In this document: piece after piece, positions 55,574-64,000 of the stretch
Layout of the letters: each line of letters starts with the position of its first letter
Numbering within the stretch: the first letter of the stretch is position 1
Assembly: GCA_003326205.1 (NCBI GenBank)
Contig: LWTK01000034.1
Span: 143,326 to 207,325, forward strand
Reading direction: 5' to 3'
DNA length: 64,000 bases
DNA from: Nostoc sp. ATCC 43529
Lineage (GTDB): Bacteria; Cyanobacteriota; Cyanobacteriia; Cyanobacteriales; Nostocaceae
Program-made: the position numbers and the translations under genes
The notes under the pieces: generated by a model
The model's input: only the letters and a program-made list of their open reading frames with translations
Told to the model about the DNA's origin: nothing
The model's database searches: none

Positions 55574-55720
55574 TTTCTCAATTTTGTTAAATTTTGTTAC
55601 TGTTGATTTTAATCCCAATGTCAAAGATTTTTTGTTGAAAAGAGTTGGTATAAGTAAAAAATAGTAATAACGAACTTCTTTCTACATCCAAAATGCTGAA
55701 GTGAGATCCTAACAAAACTT

Positions 55721-55990
55721 ATGAAACCAAATTATCGGCGCTGTATTAGCTGCCGCAAACTAGGTTTAAAAGAAGAGTTTTGGCGGATTGTACGCGTCTT
55801 TCCATCTGGAAAGGTACAATTAGATCGGGGCATGGGGCGTTCCGCCTATATTTGTCCGCAAGCGAGTTGCTTACAAGGAGCTCAAAAGAAAAATAGACTA
55901 GGCCGATCGCTACATGCATCAGTGCCAGAAACGCTGTTCCAAAGCTTGTCGCAACGTCTAGCCAGCAATAATACCCAAAATCAAATTTAA
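55721..55990 (+). CDS. ylxR: YlxR (DUF448) RNA-binding protein
   Basis: 89 residues: MKPNYRRCISCRKLGLKEEFWRIVR ... LDRGMGRSAYICPQASCLQGAQKKNRLGRSL. The RRCISCR and GRGAY(I/V)C(P)-type motifs define the YlxR family, located between nusA and infB in most bacteria. Members have been reported as nucleoid-associated or RNase P-modulating factors. The position between nusA and infB agrees. Confidence 0.93.
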   Translation: MKPNYRRCISCRKLGLKEEFWRIVRVFPSGKVQLDRGMGRSAYICPQASCLQGAQKKNRLGRSLHASVPETLFQSLSQRLASNNTQNQI

Positions 55991-56474
55991 TTATTTGGAA
56001 CAACTTAGTAGCGTCATCAGTAGAGAAATTGTGCGAAAGTCGAATTAGTCGCGCCTTTTTCATATTCTCTGTCGAACGTTAGGCTTAGTGCCAAAATAGT
56101 AAATGGGTGTAGAAAGCATTCGGCTCTTTTATCAAAAGAGGGGCGGAGCAACACTACCAGAACAAATGTACTTGATCGTGTTGTGGAAGACTCAGAATCA
56201 GCAAAACAAAAAACTACAAAATGGCAACCTGGTAGCGCTCAGGCGCAGTTCGGCGTCAAGGGTGACCATAAAAATCTTTTATTTAAAAAATTTTTATGGG
56301 CATCTCTCAACCATCATTCTTGGTGGGGATGCCATTAAACCGAAACATCTCTCTTTCCTGATTGGAGGCACCGGCAAAATCACCAAGGGCAACCTAAAAA
56401 CAGTAATCAAAGGATGGAGATGTCGCAAACCAGGCAGCCATCCGCTAAAACTGTAAATTAAAGGGGAAGAGTGG
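55991..56474 (+). other. ylxR-infB spacer, probable structured infB leader
   Basis: 484 bp. A 117-codon open stretch (56103-56456) resembles no protein. Inverted pairs ATAAAAATC/AATTTTTAT (about 56268-56297), GGCATC/GATGCC (about 56299-56334) and GGATGG/CCATCC (about 56411-56443) suggest RNA structure. AAGGGGAAGAG precedes infB. Confidence 0.45.
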
Positions 56475-59400
56475 ATGAACAACGGCAAAGTTAGAATCTA
56501 TGAATTATCAAAGGAATTGAATTTGGATAACAAAGAGCTATTAGCAATTTGCGACCAGCTCAACATCGCGGTCAAAAGCCATAGCAGCACGATTTCAGAA
56601 TCCGAGGCAGAACAGATTCGTACTGCTGCAGAAAAACTCGCAGCGACAAATGGGACGCCGAAAAAGGAACCAGGTACAACCAGCCATAAATCAAATTCAC
56701 TACCAAACGGCGGACGTAACCGACCTGCTGCACCCCACAAACAGCAAATTTTGGAAATACGCAAACCGAAAATATTGAGAAATACTACCTCCAACGCCCC
56801 AGAGGCGTCAGTTGCTACCAATACCCAAGCTGCTTTGTCTGAAGCTAATCCTCCCTCACCTCCACGGCCTTTCGCTACACCAGTCTCACCCATGAAGCCG
56901 ACGGCACCAACTCGACCCGTACCCCGGAATCAATCTGAGACAACAGAGCAACCTCCTGTCAAAGATTTGGAACAAACACCTCCTCCAACTCAGCCACAGG
57001 AAAAAGCAGCTGCCCAAAAATCGGAAAAAGTAATTCCACCCAGACCGAAACCGGAGAAACCTCAAAAACCGCAATTAGTTGCGCCACCAGCAAGACCAGC
57101 GGCAGAACAACCACAGGTAGCTGAGCAGCAACCTCCGGCAGACAAACCGATCCTCAAACGCGAACGTCCGCGACCCGCAGAAGGCGATCGCGACCATCAA
57201 GTTATTAAGCCAAAAGTCGCTAAGCTGCCAACAGACCAGGCCTCGCCAGCGGCACCACAAAGACAGCCTCGTCCCACTACTTCACCCGGCAAACCGGAGC
57301 CAAGGGGAAGTCGTCCATCAGGTCCATCACCAATAGGAGACGGGCAACGACCAAGACCTGCACGTTCTGGTGAAGCTGTAGCAGCAGCAATGCCAATTGC
57401 TACTCCACCAAGACATCTGTCAGCAATAGCGGCGAAAACCGAGGTATTAGGTGACGAGCCAATCGCCCCTGACCTCCTGGATTTAAAACGCCCAACTCCA
57501 CCCCGACCAGCCAAAGGCGGCAAAAAGTGGGTAGAAGAAGAAATCATCGACGAAGTTAAAGAAAAAGCAGGCAAGGCCGGCGTCAAAGGCAAGCGAAGTA
57601 AGCCAATACTTCTGGATGATGACGAATTTGAAGACGATTTGCTGGATGATGACGATCTAGACGCACCAGCCACCGTCCAAGTCAGCCTTTCCATCGCCCG
57701 TCCCCCCAAACCTAAATCGACTCGCCCCGCACAAGCCCCAGCGGCAGCCTTGGTTAGTGCCCCAACAGCAAGAGGTAAAAAATCTACTTCTAACCGCGAC
57801 CAAAACCGTCGCCAAGAAGTCGAAACCAAGCGCGAACGTCCAGAAAAAGTTGTGGTGACAGGGCCAATGACTGTCCAAGAATTGGCTGACCTGTTGGTTG
57901 TTGCCGATACAGAGATTGTGAAAATCCTGTTCCTCAAAGGCATGGCAGTCAGCATCACCCAAAATTTGGATATTCCAACAATTACTCTGGTAGCAAAAGA
58001 GCTAGAAATAGAAGTTGAAACTGCCGAGCCAGAAGCAGAAGCTCGGAAAGTTACCGAAATGGTCAGCGCCGAAGATATGGAAAATCTCCATCGGCGTCCG
58101 CCAGTGGTAACAATTATGGGTCACGTAGACCACGGTAAAACAACTCTACTCGACTCGATTCGTAAAACCAAAGTAGCTGCTGGCGAAGCAGGTGGTATTA
58201 CCCAACACATCGGTGCATATCATGTGGATGTGGTACATGAAGGCAACCCACAGCAAATAGTCTTCCTAGATACTCCTGGTCACGAAGCCTTTACAGCAAT
58301 GCGGGCACGAGGAGCGCGGGTAACAGATATTGCTGTGTTAGTAGTAGCTGCGGATGACGGCGTTCGTCCCCAAACCATCGAAGCTATTAGCCACGCCCAA
58401 GCAGCAGGAGTGCCAATTGTCGTCGCCATCAACAAAATTGATAAAGAAGCTGCCCAACCAGACCGGGTGAAACAAGAACTGACTCAGTATGGTTTGACAG
58501 CAGAAGAATGGGGCGGCGACACAATTATGGTGCCGGTGAGCGCTATCAAAGGCGAAAACCTAGATACCCTCTTAGAAATGATTCTCTTGGTAGCAGAGGT
58601 AGCAGAACTATCTGCCAACCCAGACCGCGCTGCCAGAGGAACTGTCATTGAAGCACATCTGGATAAAGCCAAGGGAGCAGTTGCTACCCTGCTAATTCAG
58701 AATGGTACATTGCATGTGGGAGATATGTTGGTAGCTGGCTCCGCCTTTGGTAAAGTGCGGGCAATGGTGAACGACAGAGGCGTCAGAGTAGAAGCCGCCT
58801 CTCCCTCCTTTGCTGTTGAGGTATTGGGCTTAAGTGATGTACCAGCAGCAGGCGACGAATTTGAGGTCTTCGAGAACGAAAAAGAAGCCAGAACCCTAGC
58901 AGGCGATCGCGCTGACAAACAACGCCTATCCCGCCTGTTGCAAGGACGTGTCACCCTCACAACCCTCTCAGCTCAGGCACAAGAAGGCGAGTTGAAAGAA
59001 CTCAACTTGATCTTGAAGGGAGACGTGCAAGGTTCTGTGGAAGCCATTGTGGGAGCGCTCAAGCAAATCCCCCAAAACGAAGTTCAAATTCGGATGTTAT
59101 TGGCTACTGCTGGGGAAATTACCGAAACAGATATCGACTTAGCATCAGCTAGTAACGCTGTAATTATTGGCTTCAACACCACCTTTGCCAGTGGCGCAAG
59201 ACAAGCCGCCGATGAAGCGGGTGTAGATGTTCGGGAATACAACGTTATCTACAAACTCTTGGAAGATATCCAAGATGCCCTGGAAGGTCTTCTCGAACCA
59301 GAGTTGGTGGAAGAACCCTTGGGTCAAACCGAAGTCCGCGCCGTCTTCCCAGTTGGCCGTGGTGCGGTTGCTGGTTGCTACGTTCAATCTGGCAAGCTAG

Positions 59401-59615
59401 TTCGTAACTGCAAAGTCCGCGTGCGACGTGGCGGTAAAGTGATCTATGAAGGCGTGCTTGACTCCTTAAAACGGATGAAAGAAGACGCCCGTGAGGTCAA
59501 CGGTGGTTATGAATGCGGTGTCGGCATTGATAAATTCAATGACTGGGCTGAAGGTGACATCATCGAAGCCTATCAAATGGTTACCAAGCGCCGTACTCTC
59601 ACCTTAACCAGATAG
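56475..59615 (+). CDS. infB: Translation initiation factor IF-2
   Basis: 1046 residues. IF2_N domain at 1-55 ([27 protein letters not shown]), a long Pro/Lys/Arg-rich linker (60-430, with an acidic [16 protein letters not shown] island), a second IF2_N ([26 protein letters not shown]), then the GTPase with G1 GHVDHGKTT near 549, G3 DTPGHEA, G4 NKID, and domains for fMet-tRNA binding to the end. The long low-complexity linker is usual for cyanobacteria. Last conserved member of the rimP operon. Confidence 0.97.
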   Translation: MNNGKVRIYELSKELNLDNKELLAICDQLNIAVKSHSSTISESEAEQIRTAAEKLAATNGTPKKEPGTTSHKSNSLPNGGRNRPAAPHKQQILEIRKPKILRNTTSNAPEASVATNTQAALSEANPPSPPRPFATPVSPMKPTAPTRPVPRNQSETTEQPPVKDLEQTPPPTQPQEKAAAQKSEKVIPPRPKPEKPQKPQLVAPPARPAAEQPQVAEQQPPADKPILKRERPRPAEGDRDHQVIKPKVAKLPTDQASPAAPQRQPRPTTSPGKPEPRGSRPSGPSPIGDGQRPRPARSGEAVAAAMPIATPPRHLSAIAAKTEVLGDEPIAPDLLDLKRPTPPRPAKGGKKWVEEEIIDEVKEKAGKAGVKGKRSKPILLDDDEFEDDLLDDDDLDAPATVQVSLSIARPPKPKSTRPAQAPAAALVSAPTARGKKSTSNRDQNRRQEVETKRERPEKVVVTGPMTVQELADLLVVADTEIVKILFLKGMAVSITQNLDIPTITLVAKELEIEVETAEPEAEARKVTEMVSAEDMENLHRRPPVVTIMGHVDHGKTTLLDSIRKTKVAAGEAGGITQHIGAYHVDVVHEGNPQQIVFLDTPGHEAFTAMRARGARVTDIAVLVVAADDGVRPQTIEAISHAQAAGVPIVVAINKIDKEAAQPDRVKQELTQYGLTAEEWGGDTIMVPVSAIKGENLDTLLEMILLVAEVAELSANPDRAARGTVIEAHLDKAKGAVATLLIQNGTLHVGDMLVAGSAFGKVRAMVNDRGVRVEAASPSFAVEVLGLSDVPAAGDEFEVFENEKEARTLAGDRADKQRLSRLLQGRVTLTTLSAQAQEGELKELNLILKGDVQGSVEAIVGALKQIPQNEVQIRMLLATAGEITETDIDLASASNAVIIGFNTTFASGARQAADEAGVDVREYNVIYKLLEDIQDALEGLLEPELVEEPLGQTEVRAVFPVGRGAVAGCYVQSGKLVRNCKVRVRRGGKVIYEGVLDSLKRMKEDAREVNGGYECGVGIDKFNDWAEGDIIEAYQMVTKRRTLTLTR

Positions 59616-59636
59616 TGCTGAGGGTAAAATGGTTAG

Positions 59637-59700
59637 AAGTTAGGAGTTAGGAGTTATGAGTTAAAACTCTCTAACTCCTAACTCTTAACTTTTAACTCAC
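59637..59700. repeat. Inverted AGGAGTTAGGAGTTA / TAACTCCTAACTC repeat
   Basis: Heptamer-like GTTAGGA units and their complements around TTAAAACTCTC. It forms an imperfect hairpin after infB and may end or weaken readthrough into the next gene. Confidence 0.8.
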
Positions 59701-59711
59701 AACTTTAATAT

Positions 59712-60347
59712 ATGGCTTCATTTCGCTCTGAACCAATTTTATGGATTCACGTCGCTGGATTAGCGACCTTACCTATTTTTTCAATACTCTGCTTATTGTT
59801 CCTGTCTGTGGGCGAACCGTTTTTGCCCGTCTGGATGGAACTATTCTTAGTAGCCGCCATTGGTGTTGTGCCGCTGCTATGGATGCAACTGCGTCGCCCC
59901 TTTTACATCTTTGGTCTTTTGGGAATAGCCTTAAAGCCAGAAAATTTGACTGAGCGGCAGCGAAAAATTCTTTATTTAACTAATACAAAGTTAAATCGTA
60001 TCCTAGCCCTAGTGACATCAGTATTGTCGATTTGGGCTTTGTGGCATATATATCAATTTGCCCCATTAGTAGCAAATACAGCTAAATTTTTACCGCAATG
60101 GCGTAGCCTCGGTTTAATACTTGCCGCCTTAGCCTTTTTAGCCAGTAATTTATTTTTACAAATACCCATTAGTGTCATGCGAGTTTTAGTGACTAATGAC
60201 ACAGAATTTGCGGCCATAGAACCGTTATCTTTAGAAAAGATTAAACAAGATTTTACAATTTTAGGCGTGCGGGTTAATCAAATGTTGCCCCGATTGTTTG
60301 AATCTTTGTTCGCAAGAAAAATAGATTCACAGCAGCCCCCAGAGTAA
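59712..60347 (+). CDS. Low-complexity-tail membrane protein, conserved in cyanobacteria
   Basis: 211 residues, at least four transmembrane helices (ILWIHVAGLATLPIFSILCLLFLSV, VWMELFLVAAIGVVPLLWM, ILALVTSVLSIWALWHIYQF, SLGLILAALAFLASNLFLQIPISVMRVLV) and a polar tail. I recall this as the 'low-complexity tail membrane protein' of cyanobacterial annotations. Its place after infB is often kept. No catalytic motif. Function unknown. Confidence 0.78.
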   Translation: MASFRSEPILWIHVAGLATLPIFSILCLLFLSVGEPFLPVWMELFLVAAIGVVPLLWMQLRRPFYIFGLLGIALKPENLTERQRKILYLTNTKLNRILALVTSVLSIWALWHIYQFAPLVANTAKFLPQWRSLGLILAALAFLASNLFLQIPISVMRVLVTNDTEFAAIEPLSLEKIKQDFTILGVRVNQMLPRLFESLFARKIDSQQPPE

Positions 60348-60415
60348 ATATTATTTTATTTGAAGTGGCTAGGAGCAGACGCTCTTACGCGGGGACGTGG
60401 GAACGCAAAGAAAAA

Positions 60416-60459
60416 CTAATGACCAATGACTAATGACTAATGACTAATAACTAATAACA
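60416..60459. repeat. Heptamer array upstream of a small gene
   Basis: Units CAATGAC, TAATGAC and TAATAAC from 60416; the array ends 16 bp before the start of the small gene. Confidence 0.88.
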
Positions 60460-60474
60460 GAGGAATCAGGAATT

Positions 60475-60672
60475 ATGGCTCAAATTCCAGCTTATAGCGA
60501 TCGCCAATTTTCTGCTGATAGTGAAATTTGGTATAGCCTCAAATGTGCTATTTCTACTAGTTCCGGTTTTCAACGCTGGCAACTAGAACGCGGCGCTCAA
60601 TTACAGGGACTTCGCTTAGAACAGCAGGTACAACGATATTTACGAGAAACTTTAGAAACTTTAGCTTATTAG
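60475..60672 (+). CDS. Small conserved cyanobacterial protein
   Basis: 65 residues: MAQIPAYSDRQFSADSEIWYSLKCAISTSSGFQRWQLERGAQLQGLRLEQQVQRYLRETLETLAY. The second half is an amphipathic helix. Start supported by AGGAATCAGGAATT before ATG. I recall similar short proteins in Nostoc and relatives, without known function. Co-directional with the membrane protein upstream. Confidence 0.75.
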   Translation: MAQIPAYSDRQFSADSEIWYSLKCAISTSSGFQRWQLERGAQLQGLRLEQQVQRYLRETLETLAY

Positions 60673-61105
60673 ATACTCAGTAAATCTTGTAGGTAACGAA
60701 GTTGGTGGTAGACTTTCTCCAAGCGATCGCCACTGCTTCCTGGAATGACATCCCAGCATAATTAATTGCGAAATCCAGCTATGGTACTTTGACTCAGCAA
60801 GGAATTTAAGCCTTGTTTGGTTAATTGAGACTTTAGCTGCATTTATGCTTTGCTGTACTATTAGGACTTGACAAGGCTGATTCTCTACTCCTACGCAAGT
60901 CAAAAATCAGATCCGATTGCCATAGTAAAATTTTCTGAATTAAAGTATATAACTTATGTATAAGTTCTGTGATTTATCTCAGGAATTTAGCTGGATCAGT
61001 GCTTATCATTCGGTATAGTTTTGCATGGGTTTTATAGCAGCTTACAAAACTGCTAGCTTTAACCTTGTTCGACATACCGTAATTCAGCACATCACAGACT
61101 CAAAA
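60673..61105. other. Intergenic before the SLH gene
   Basis: 433 bp. No clear repeat or gene. The frame of the next gene is open back to 61025, where an alternative ATG lies. Confidence 0.5.
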
Positions 61106-62797
61106 ATGAAACATCGGGGTTTTCAGACTTCTCCAGCGAAAAATTTTCGCCTTATTTCTCGCAATCATCTCAGATATAGCCTACGCATGGCAGCCGGGCT
61201 AACGGCTTTGTTAGTTGTTTCTGGCGGGTCAATCCTACTACCTGGTGAGGTAAATGCTGGCGCTACTCACTCAGAAGGTATTGCCCCAATCACAGCGCAA
61301 GTTCCCACCACTGCAACAGTCATTTACGTTAATCCTACAACTGGTGCAGATAACGCTGGTGCTGGTACTACGGCTAATGCACCTTACAAGAGCATAAGTT
61401 TTGCTCTTAGTCAAGCCCAACCAGGGACAACAATTCAGCTTGCACCTGGAAATTATAGCCAGGAAAGTGGGGAAACCTTTCCCATCTTGCTCAAACCAGG
61501 GGTAACACTGCGGGGTGATGAAGCAACTAGAGGTCAGGGAATATTAATTTCAGGTGGAGGTTTCTACACTAGCCGCACCTTTGCCAGACAGGACATTACC
61601 ATTCTTGCTGAGCAAAATACGACTATTACAGGGGTCAGTGTCACCAATCCAAATAGCCGAGGTACTGGTGTTTGGGTGGAATCAACGAATCCCATCATCA
61701 AAAACAGTACTTTTACTAACAGCATCAGAGAGGGCGTTTTTGTCACTGGTACAGGCAACCCCAAAATCGAAAGTAACATCTTTGTACAAAATAAAGGCAA
61801 TGGGGTTTCAGTTGCTAAATCTGCCCAAGGAGAAATCCGCGGTAACTTATTTCAGGATACTGGTTTTGGTATAGCGATCGGTGGCACTTCTACACCGTTA
61901 GTTGTAGAAAACCAAATCATCGAAAACCAAGACGGTCTTTTTATCTCAGAGTCAGCTAAACCCGTATTACGTAAGAATGTCATTCAAAACAATAAGCGGG
62001 ATGGTATTGTAGCGACTGTTAGTGCTTTACCTGACCTTGGTACCAATGAAAATCCTGGTGGTAATCTGATTCGTAATAATGCTCGTTATGATGTCAATAA
62101 TGCTACTAAAACTGGTACAATTCTTGCTGTTGGCAATGATATCGATCAAAAACGAATTGCTGGTTCAGTAGATTTTGTTGCCGCAGTTGTTGACGTACCC
62201 CCAGGAGGGGCTGTCGCCTTTAAAGATGTGCCAGCAAATTACTGGGCAAAAGTGTACATCGAAGCCTTAGCTTCCCAAAATATTATTGCTGGGTTTCCTG
62301 ATGGCACCTTTAAACCCAATGAACCCGTAACCCGCGCTCAATTCGCCACCATTATCACTAAGGCTCTGACGCCACCATCTAAACGCCCAGCTATTAAGTT
62401 TAAGGATGTAGCAAGCAATTTTTGGGCTTTTGCTGCTATTCAATCTGCTTACCAAAGTCAATTTGTTTCTGGTTATCCTGATGGTACTTTTAAGCCACAA
62501 CAACAAATTCCGAGAGTGCAGGCGTTAGTAGCTTTAGCCAATGGTTTGGGCTTAACTGCCAACGATCAAAGCGTTCTTTCGTTTTACACCGATGCGGGTC
62601 AGATTCCTAATTATGCGATCGCCCCTATTGCTGCTGCAACTGTACGACAACTAGTAATCAATTATCCGACTGCTAAACAACTCAATCCTAATCGTCAGGC
62701 GACTAGAGCAGAAGTCGCTGCCTTTGTCTATCAAGCACTTGTTAATACTGGACGTGCCCAACCAATTCCTTCATCCTATTTGGTAACAGTTCAATAA
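61106..62797 (+). CDS. DUF1565 beta-helix surface protein with SLH domains
   Basis: 563 residues from ATG at 61106 (an ATG at 61025 would add 27). A long basic leader and hydrophobic segment (LRMAAGLTALLVVSGGSILLPGEVNA) act as signal peptide. A DUF1565/right-handed beta-helix of about 270 residues follows (IYVNPTTGADNAGAGTTANAPYKSISFALSQAQPGTTIQLAPGNY ... NPIIKNSTFTNSIREGVFVTG repeats), then three SLH modules (FKDVPANYWAKVYIEALASQNIIAGFPDGTFKPNEPVTRAQFA; FKDVASNFWAF...; a third weaker). SLH domains hold it to the cell wall. The helix may bind or cleave polysaccharide; no catalytic residues are evident. Confidence 0.9.
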   Translation: MKHRGFQTSPAKNFRLISRNHLRYSLRMAAGLTALLVVSGGSILLPGEVNAGATHSEGIAPITAQVPTTATVIYVNPTTGADNAGAGTTANAPYKSISFALSQAQPGTTIQLAPGNYSQESGETFPILLKPGVTLRGDEATRGQGILISGGGFYTSRTFARQDITILAEQNTTITGVSVTNPNSRGTGVWVESTNPIIKNSTFTNSIREGVFVTGTGNPKIESNIFVQNKGNGVSVAKSAQGEIRGNLFQDTGFGIAIGGTSTPLVVENQIIENQDGLFISESAKPVLRKNVIQNNKRDGIVATVSALPDLGTNENPGGNLIRNNARYDVNNATKTGTILAVGNDIDQKRIAGSVDFVAAVVDVPPGGAVAFKDVPANYWAKVYIEALASQNIIAGFPDGTFKPNEPVTRAQFATIITKALTPPSKRPAIKFKDVASNFWAFAAIQSAYQSQFVSGYPDGTFKPQQQIPRVQALVALANGLGLTANDQSVLSFYTDAGQIPNYAIAPIAAATVRQLVINYPTAKQLNPNRQATRAEVAAFVYQALVNTGRAQPIPSSYLVTVQ

Positions 62798-62840
62798 AGA
62801 GTGCTGAGTTCTGAGTACATAGCAATAAAGGCTTAATTAA

Positions 62841-62875
62841 AAGCGCCAGACTAACAAATGATCAGTCTGGCGCTT
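62841..62875 (+). terminator. Hairpin AAGCGCCAGACT / AGTCTGGCGCTT
   Basis: Perfect 12-bp stem, 11-nt loop, 43 bp after the SLH gene. No T-run follows, so it is a terminator or processing site by position only. Confidence 0.6.
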
Positions 62876-62923
62876 CCTAATATTGCGAATTTTATTAAAT
62901 CTCAGGTTTGAGTTATAAAATTT

Positions 62924-62998
62924 GGGGTCTTTAAATATAGTTGACCCCATTTGAATGAAATTGAGTTTATAGTCAGGGTCTTTATATTGGCTGACCCC
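62924..62998. repeat. Two related GGGGTC-loop-GACCCC hairpins
   Basis: GGGGTC (62924-62929)/GACCCC (62943-62948) and GGGTC (62976-62980)/GACCC (62993-62997) with similar loops (TTTAAATATAGTT; TTTATATTGGCT) and TTTGAA/TTTCAA after each. They look like a local duplication. Confidence 0.7.
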
Positions 62999-63156
62999 GT
63001 TTCAACAATTTCCAGTCTCTCAAAAATTTTTACTTTTTGAGATTTTGTAATAATTTCTTTATTTTTTCTTTCCTGATATTTTAATTCTCATCAAAACATT
63101 GAAGAATATAAACATATGTAAAAATACCACCGCAAAAATTAACAATCAAAATAGAT

Positions 63157-63450
63157 TCAGGAATTGGTATTTTTACTAGATTTGCGGCTTTCTTGGCGAC
63201 GCTGCTCCCAGCGCCAGAGAAAAACCATCAAGGTAACGATTCCTATTTGGAGAGCCAAATTCGGCAAAGCACTTTCAATATCGCGCCCTGCAAGGACTCT
63301 GAAAAAAAAGATGAATGCCCCAATTAAACCAGAAGCACCGAAAGCAACATAGAGAAATTGTCGTAAGCCGCGATAAGGGGCTGCCATTTCTGCTTTGAGA
63401 CGGTTATATTGTTCTGGGCTGAGGCGATTTTTGGAATTTGGATTTACCAT
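63157..63450 (-). CDS. DUF3493 membrane protein
   Basis: 97 residues: LSPEQYNRLKAEMAAPYRGLRQFLYVAFGASGLIGAFIFFFRVLAGRDIESALPNLALQIGIVTLMVFLWRWEQRRQ. Two transmembrane helices after a PYRGLRQF(L/I)Y motif match DUF3493, a cyanobacterial and plastid family; plant members (LPA3) assist photosystem II assembly. Divergent from the tRNA gene 33 bp away. Confidence 0.88.
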   Translation of the reverse strand: MVNPNSKNRLSPEQYNRLKAEMAAPYRGLRQFLYVAFGASGLIGAFIFFFRVLAGRDIESALPNLALQIGIVTLMVFLWRWEQRRQESRKSSKNTNS

Positions 63451-63483
63451 AGGTGAATCATGCTATACTATTCGATTGTGTAC

Positions 63484-63555
63484 GCCGATGTGGCTCAGTG
63501 GTAGAGCAGCTGATTCGTAATCAGCAGGCCGTGGGTTCAAATCCCATCATCGGCT
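63484..63555 (+). tRNA. trnT: tRNA-Thr (anticodon CGU)
   Basis: 72 nt folding into a full cloverleaf: acceptor GCCGATG/CATCGGC, D-arm GCTCAGTGGTAGAGC, anticodon arm GCTGA-TTCGTAA-TCAGC with anticodon CGT at 63516-63518, T-arm GTGGG-TTCAAAT-CCCAT, discriminator T. CCA is not encoded. It reads ACG codons. Confidence 0.96.
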
Positions 63556-63741
63556 TTAGTCAAGTATTACTAAACACTAAAGTTTCGCACAAAGCAAGCA
63601 TTTCGCCAAATCAGGTAAAAAAATAGCATAGCTAGATCGACTAACGATGCTGATTCAGGCTAAAAATTCCCAAAAATTAAACCTCCAACTGAGTTTTGCA
63701 GAAGGGGAGCATCCCAATTTTGCAAAAATAAAGAAAGAAAA

Positions 63742-63770
63742 ATTATTCGCGACGAATCGTCGCGAATAAT
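63742..63770. repeat. 29-bp palindrome (ATTATTCGCGACGA...)
   Basis: Two 14-bp arms ATTATTCGCGACGA / TCGTCGCGAATAAT around one base. A dispersed type of cyanobacterial palindrome; it lies just past the end of the next reverse-strand gene and could act as its terminator. Confidence 0.85.
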
Positions 63771-63780
63771 AAGGGGGAAC

Positions 63781-64000
63781 TTAATCTTGTGGATCTTCCT
63801 CCTCTTGCTCAGAACCAGAACTAATATCTAGTAGACAATTATCAAGGGTATCAATTATTTTCTGTAGCTCATCCCAAACATAACGTCTGAAAACAGACAT
63901 AACAGCATCAATATGTTCAGTAGTACCAGCTTTGCCTAAATGCTTGTATTTACTCAGTTTTGAAGATGTCACTTGAGGTAAGCAAGGAGTAGAAGCTTGT
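63781..64000 (-). CDS. Hypothetical protein, 5' end beyond window
   Basis: The reverse frame ends at 63781 (TAA at 63783-63781) and stays open to the window edge, so the start is outside or at a GTG (63972). Visible: QVTSSKLSKYKHLGKAGTTEHIDAVMSVFRRYVWDELQKIIDTLDNCLLDISSGSEQEEEDPQD. Acidic C-terminal tail after an amphipathic helix. No family recognised. Confidence 0.6.
   Translation of the reverse strand, partial: QASTPCLPQVTSSKLSKYKHLGKAGTTEHIDAVMSVFRRYVWDELQKIIDTLDNCLLDISSGSEQEEEDPQD

Noticed and set aside
56103..56456. 117-codon open stretch between ylxR and infB as a gene
   Set aside because: No similarity to L7Ae-like or other operon proteins sometimes found here; codon pattern not convincing.
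60661..60903. 80-codon reverse open stretch
   Set aside because: Overlaps the end of a supported gene and lacks a ribosome site or family features.

Overview
The window is chromosomal DNA of a filamentous, probably heterocyst-forming cyanobacterium close to Nostoc/Anabaena. The evidence is dense GCGATCGC (HIP1) sites, heptamer arrays (TTAGTCA/TTGGTCA) and C-rich ATGCCCC-type intergenic repeats, cyanophycin genes, an RpaB-type regulator, Ser/Thr kinases with WD40 tails, Uma2 genes and a Tll0287-like haem protein. These assignments come from reading the translated sequence and recalling family features; no database search was run.

Left part (1-17.5 kb): end-truncated peptide-type ABC substrate-binding lipoprotein, ispF, trmD, the cphB-cphA cyanophycin pair (each preceded by a GTA-N8-TAC box expected for NtcA), a short tatA, two tandem membrane-tethered Ser/Thr kinases, cbiT, cdsA, a DUF2993 protein, an RsuA-family pseudouridine synthase, a RodZ-like HTH protein, malQ and a Nudix hydrolase. 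Middle accessory part (17.5-26 kb): pentapeptide-RidA fusion, parD with a frameshifted parE, a 12-copy 21-bp tandem repeat, a large STAND-like NTPase with TPRs, a [2Fe-2S] protein and a Dps with a His-type ferroxidase site.

26-41 kb is mostly housekeeping and regulation: carB (carrying an in-frame copy of an intergenic repeat), a group 2 sigma factor, DUF760, mutT, a CBS protein, a NblB-like HEAT protein, a PEP-CTERM protein, DUF456, an M48-like protein that has lost metal ligands, a cofactor-assembly (CCB) homologue, rpaB and radA. 41-50 kb holds three Uma2 genes, a nested MITE-like element, a decayed 700-bp stretch and a kinase / haem-sensor / kinase-WD40 group. 50-60 kb has a SDH-type Clp-fold protease, a peptidoglycan-binding protein with a Pro-Thr tail, a large membrane protein, then the conserved rimP-nusA-ylxR-infB cluster with a terminator-like leader before rimP. 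The right end carries a DUF1565/SLH surface protein, a DUF3493 gene, tRNA-Thr(CGU) and a truncated reading frame.

The main themes are nitrogen storage (cphBA under probable NtcA control), phosphorylation-based signalling (four kinases), and strong shaping of gene borders by small repeats. Those repeats sometimes supply start or stop codons, and one has entered the coding sequence of carB. I did not find a clearly undescribed multi-gene system; the best candidates are the haem-sensor/kinase group, the STAND-TPR gene behind the 21-bp array, the pentapeptide-RidA fusion and the M48 pseudo-peptidase.
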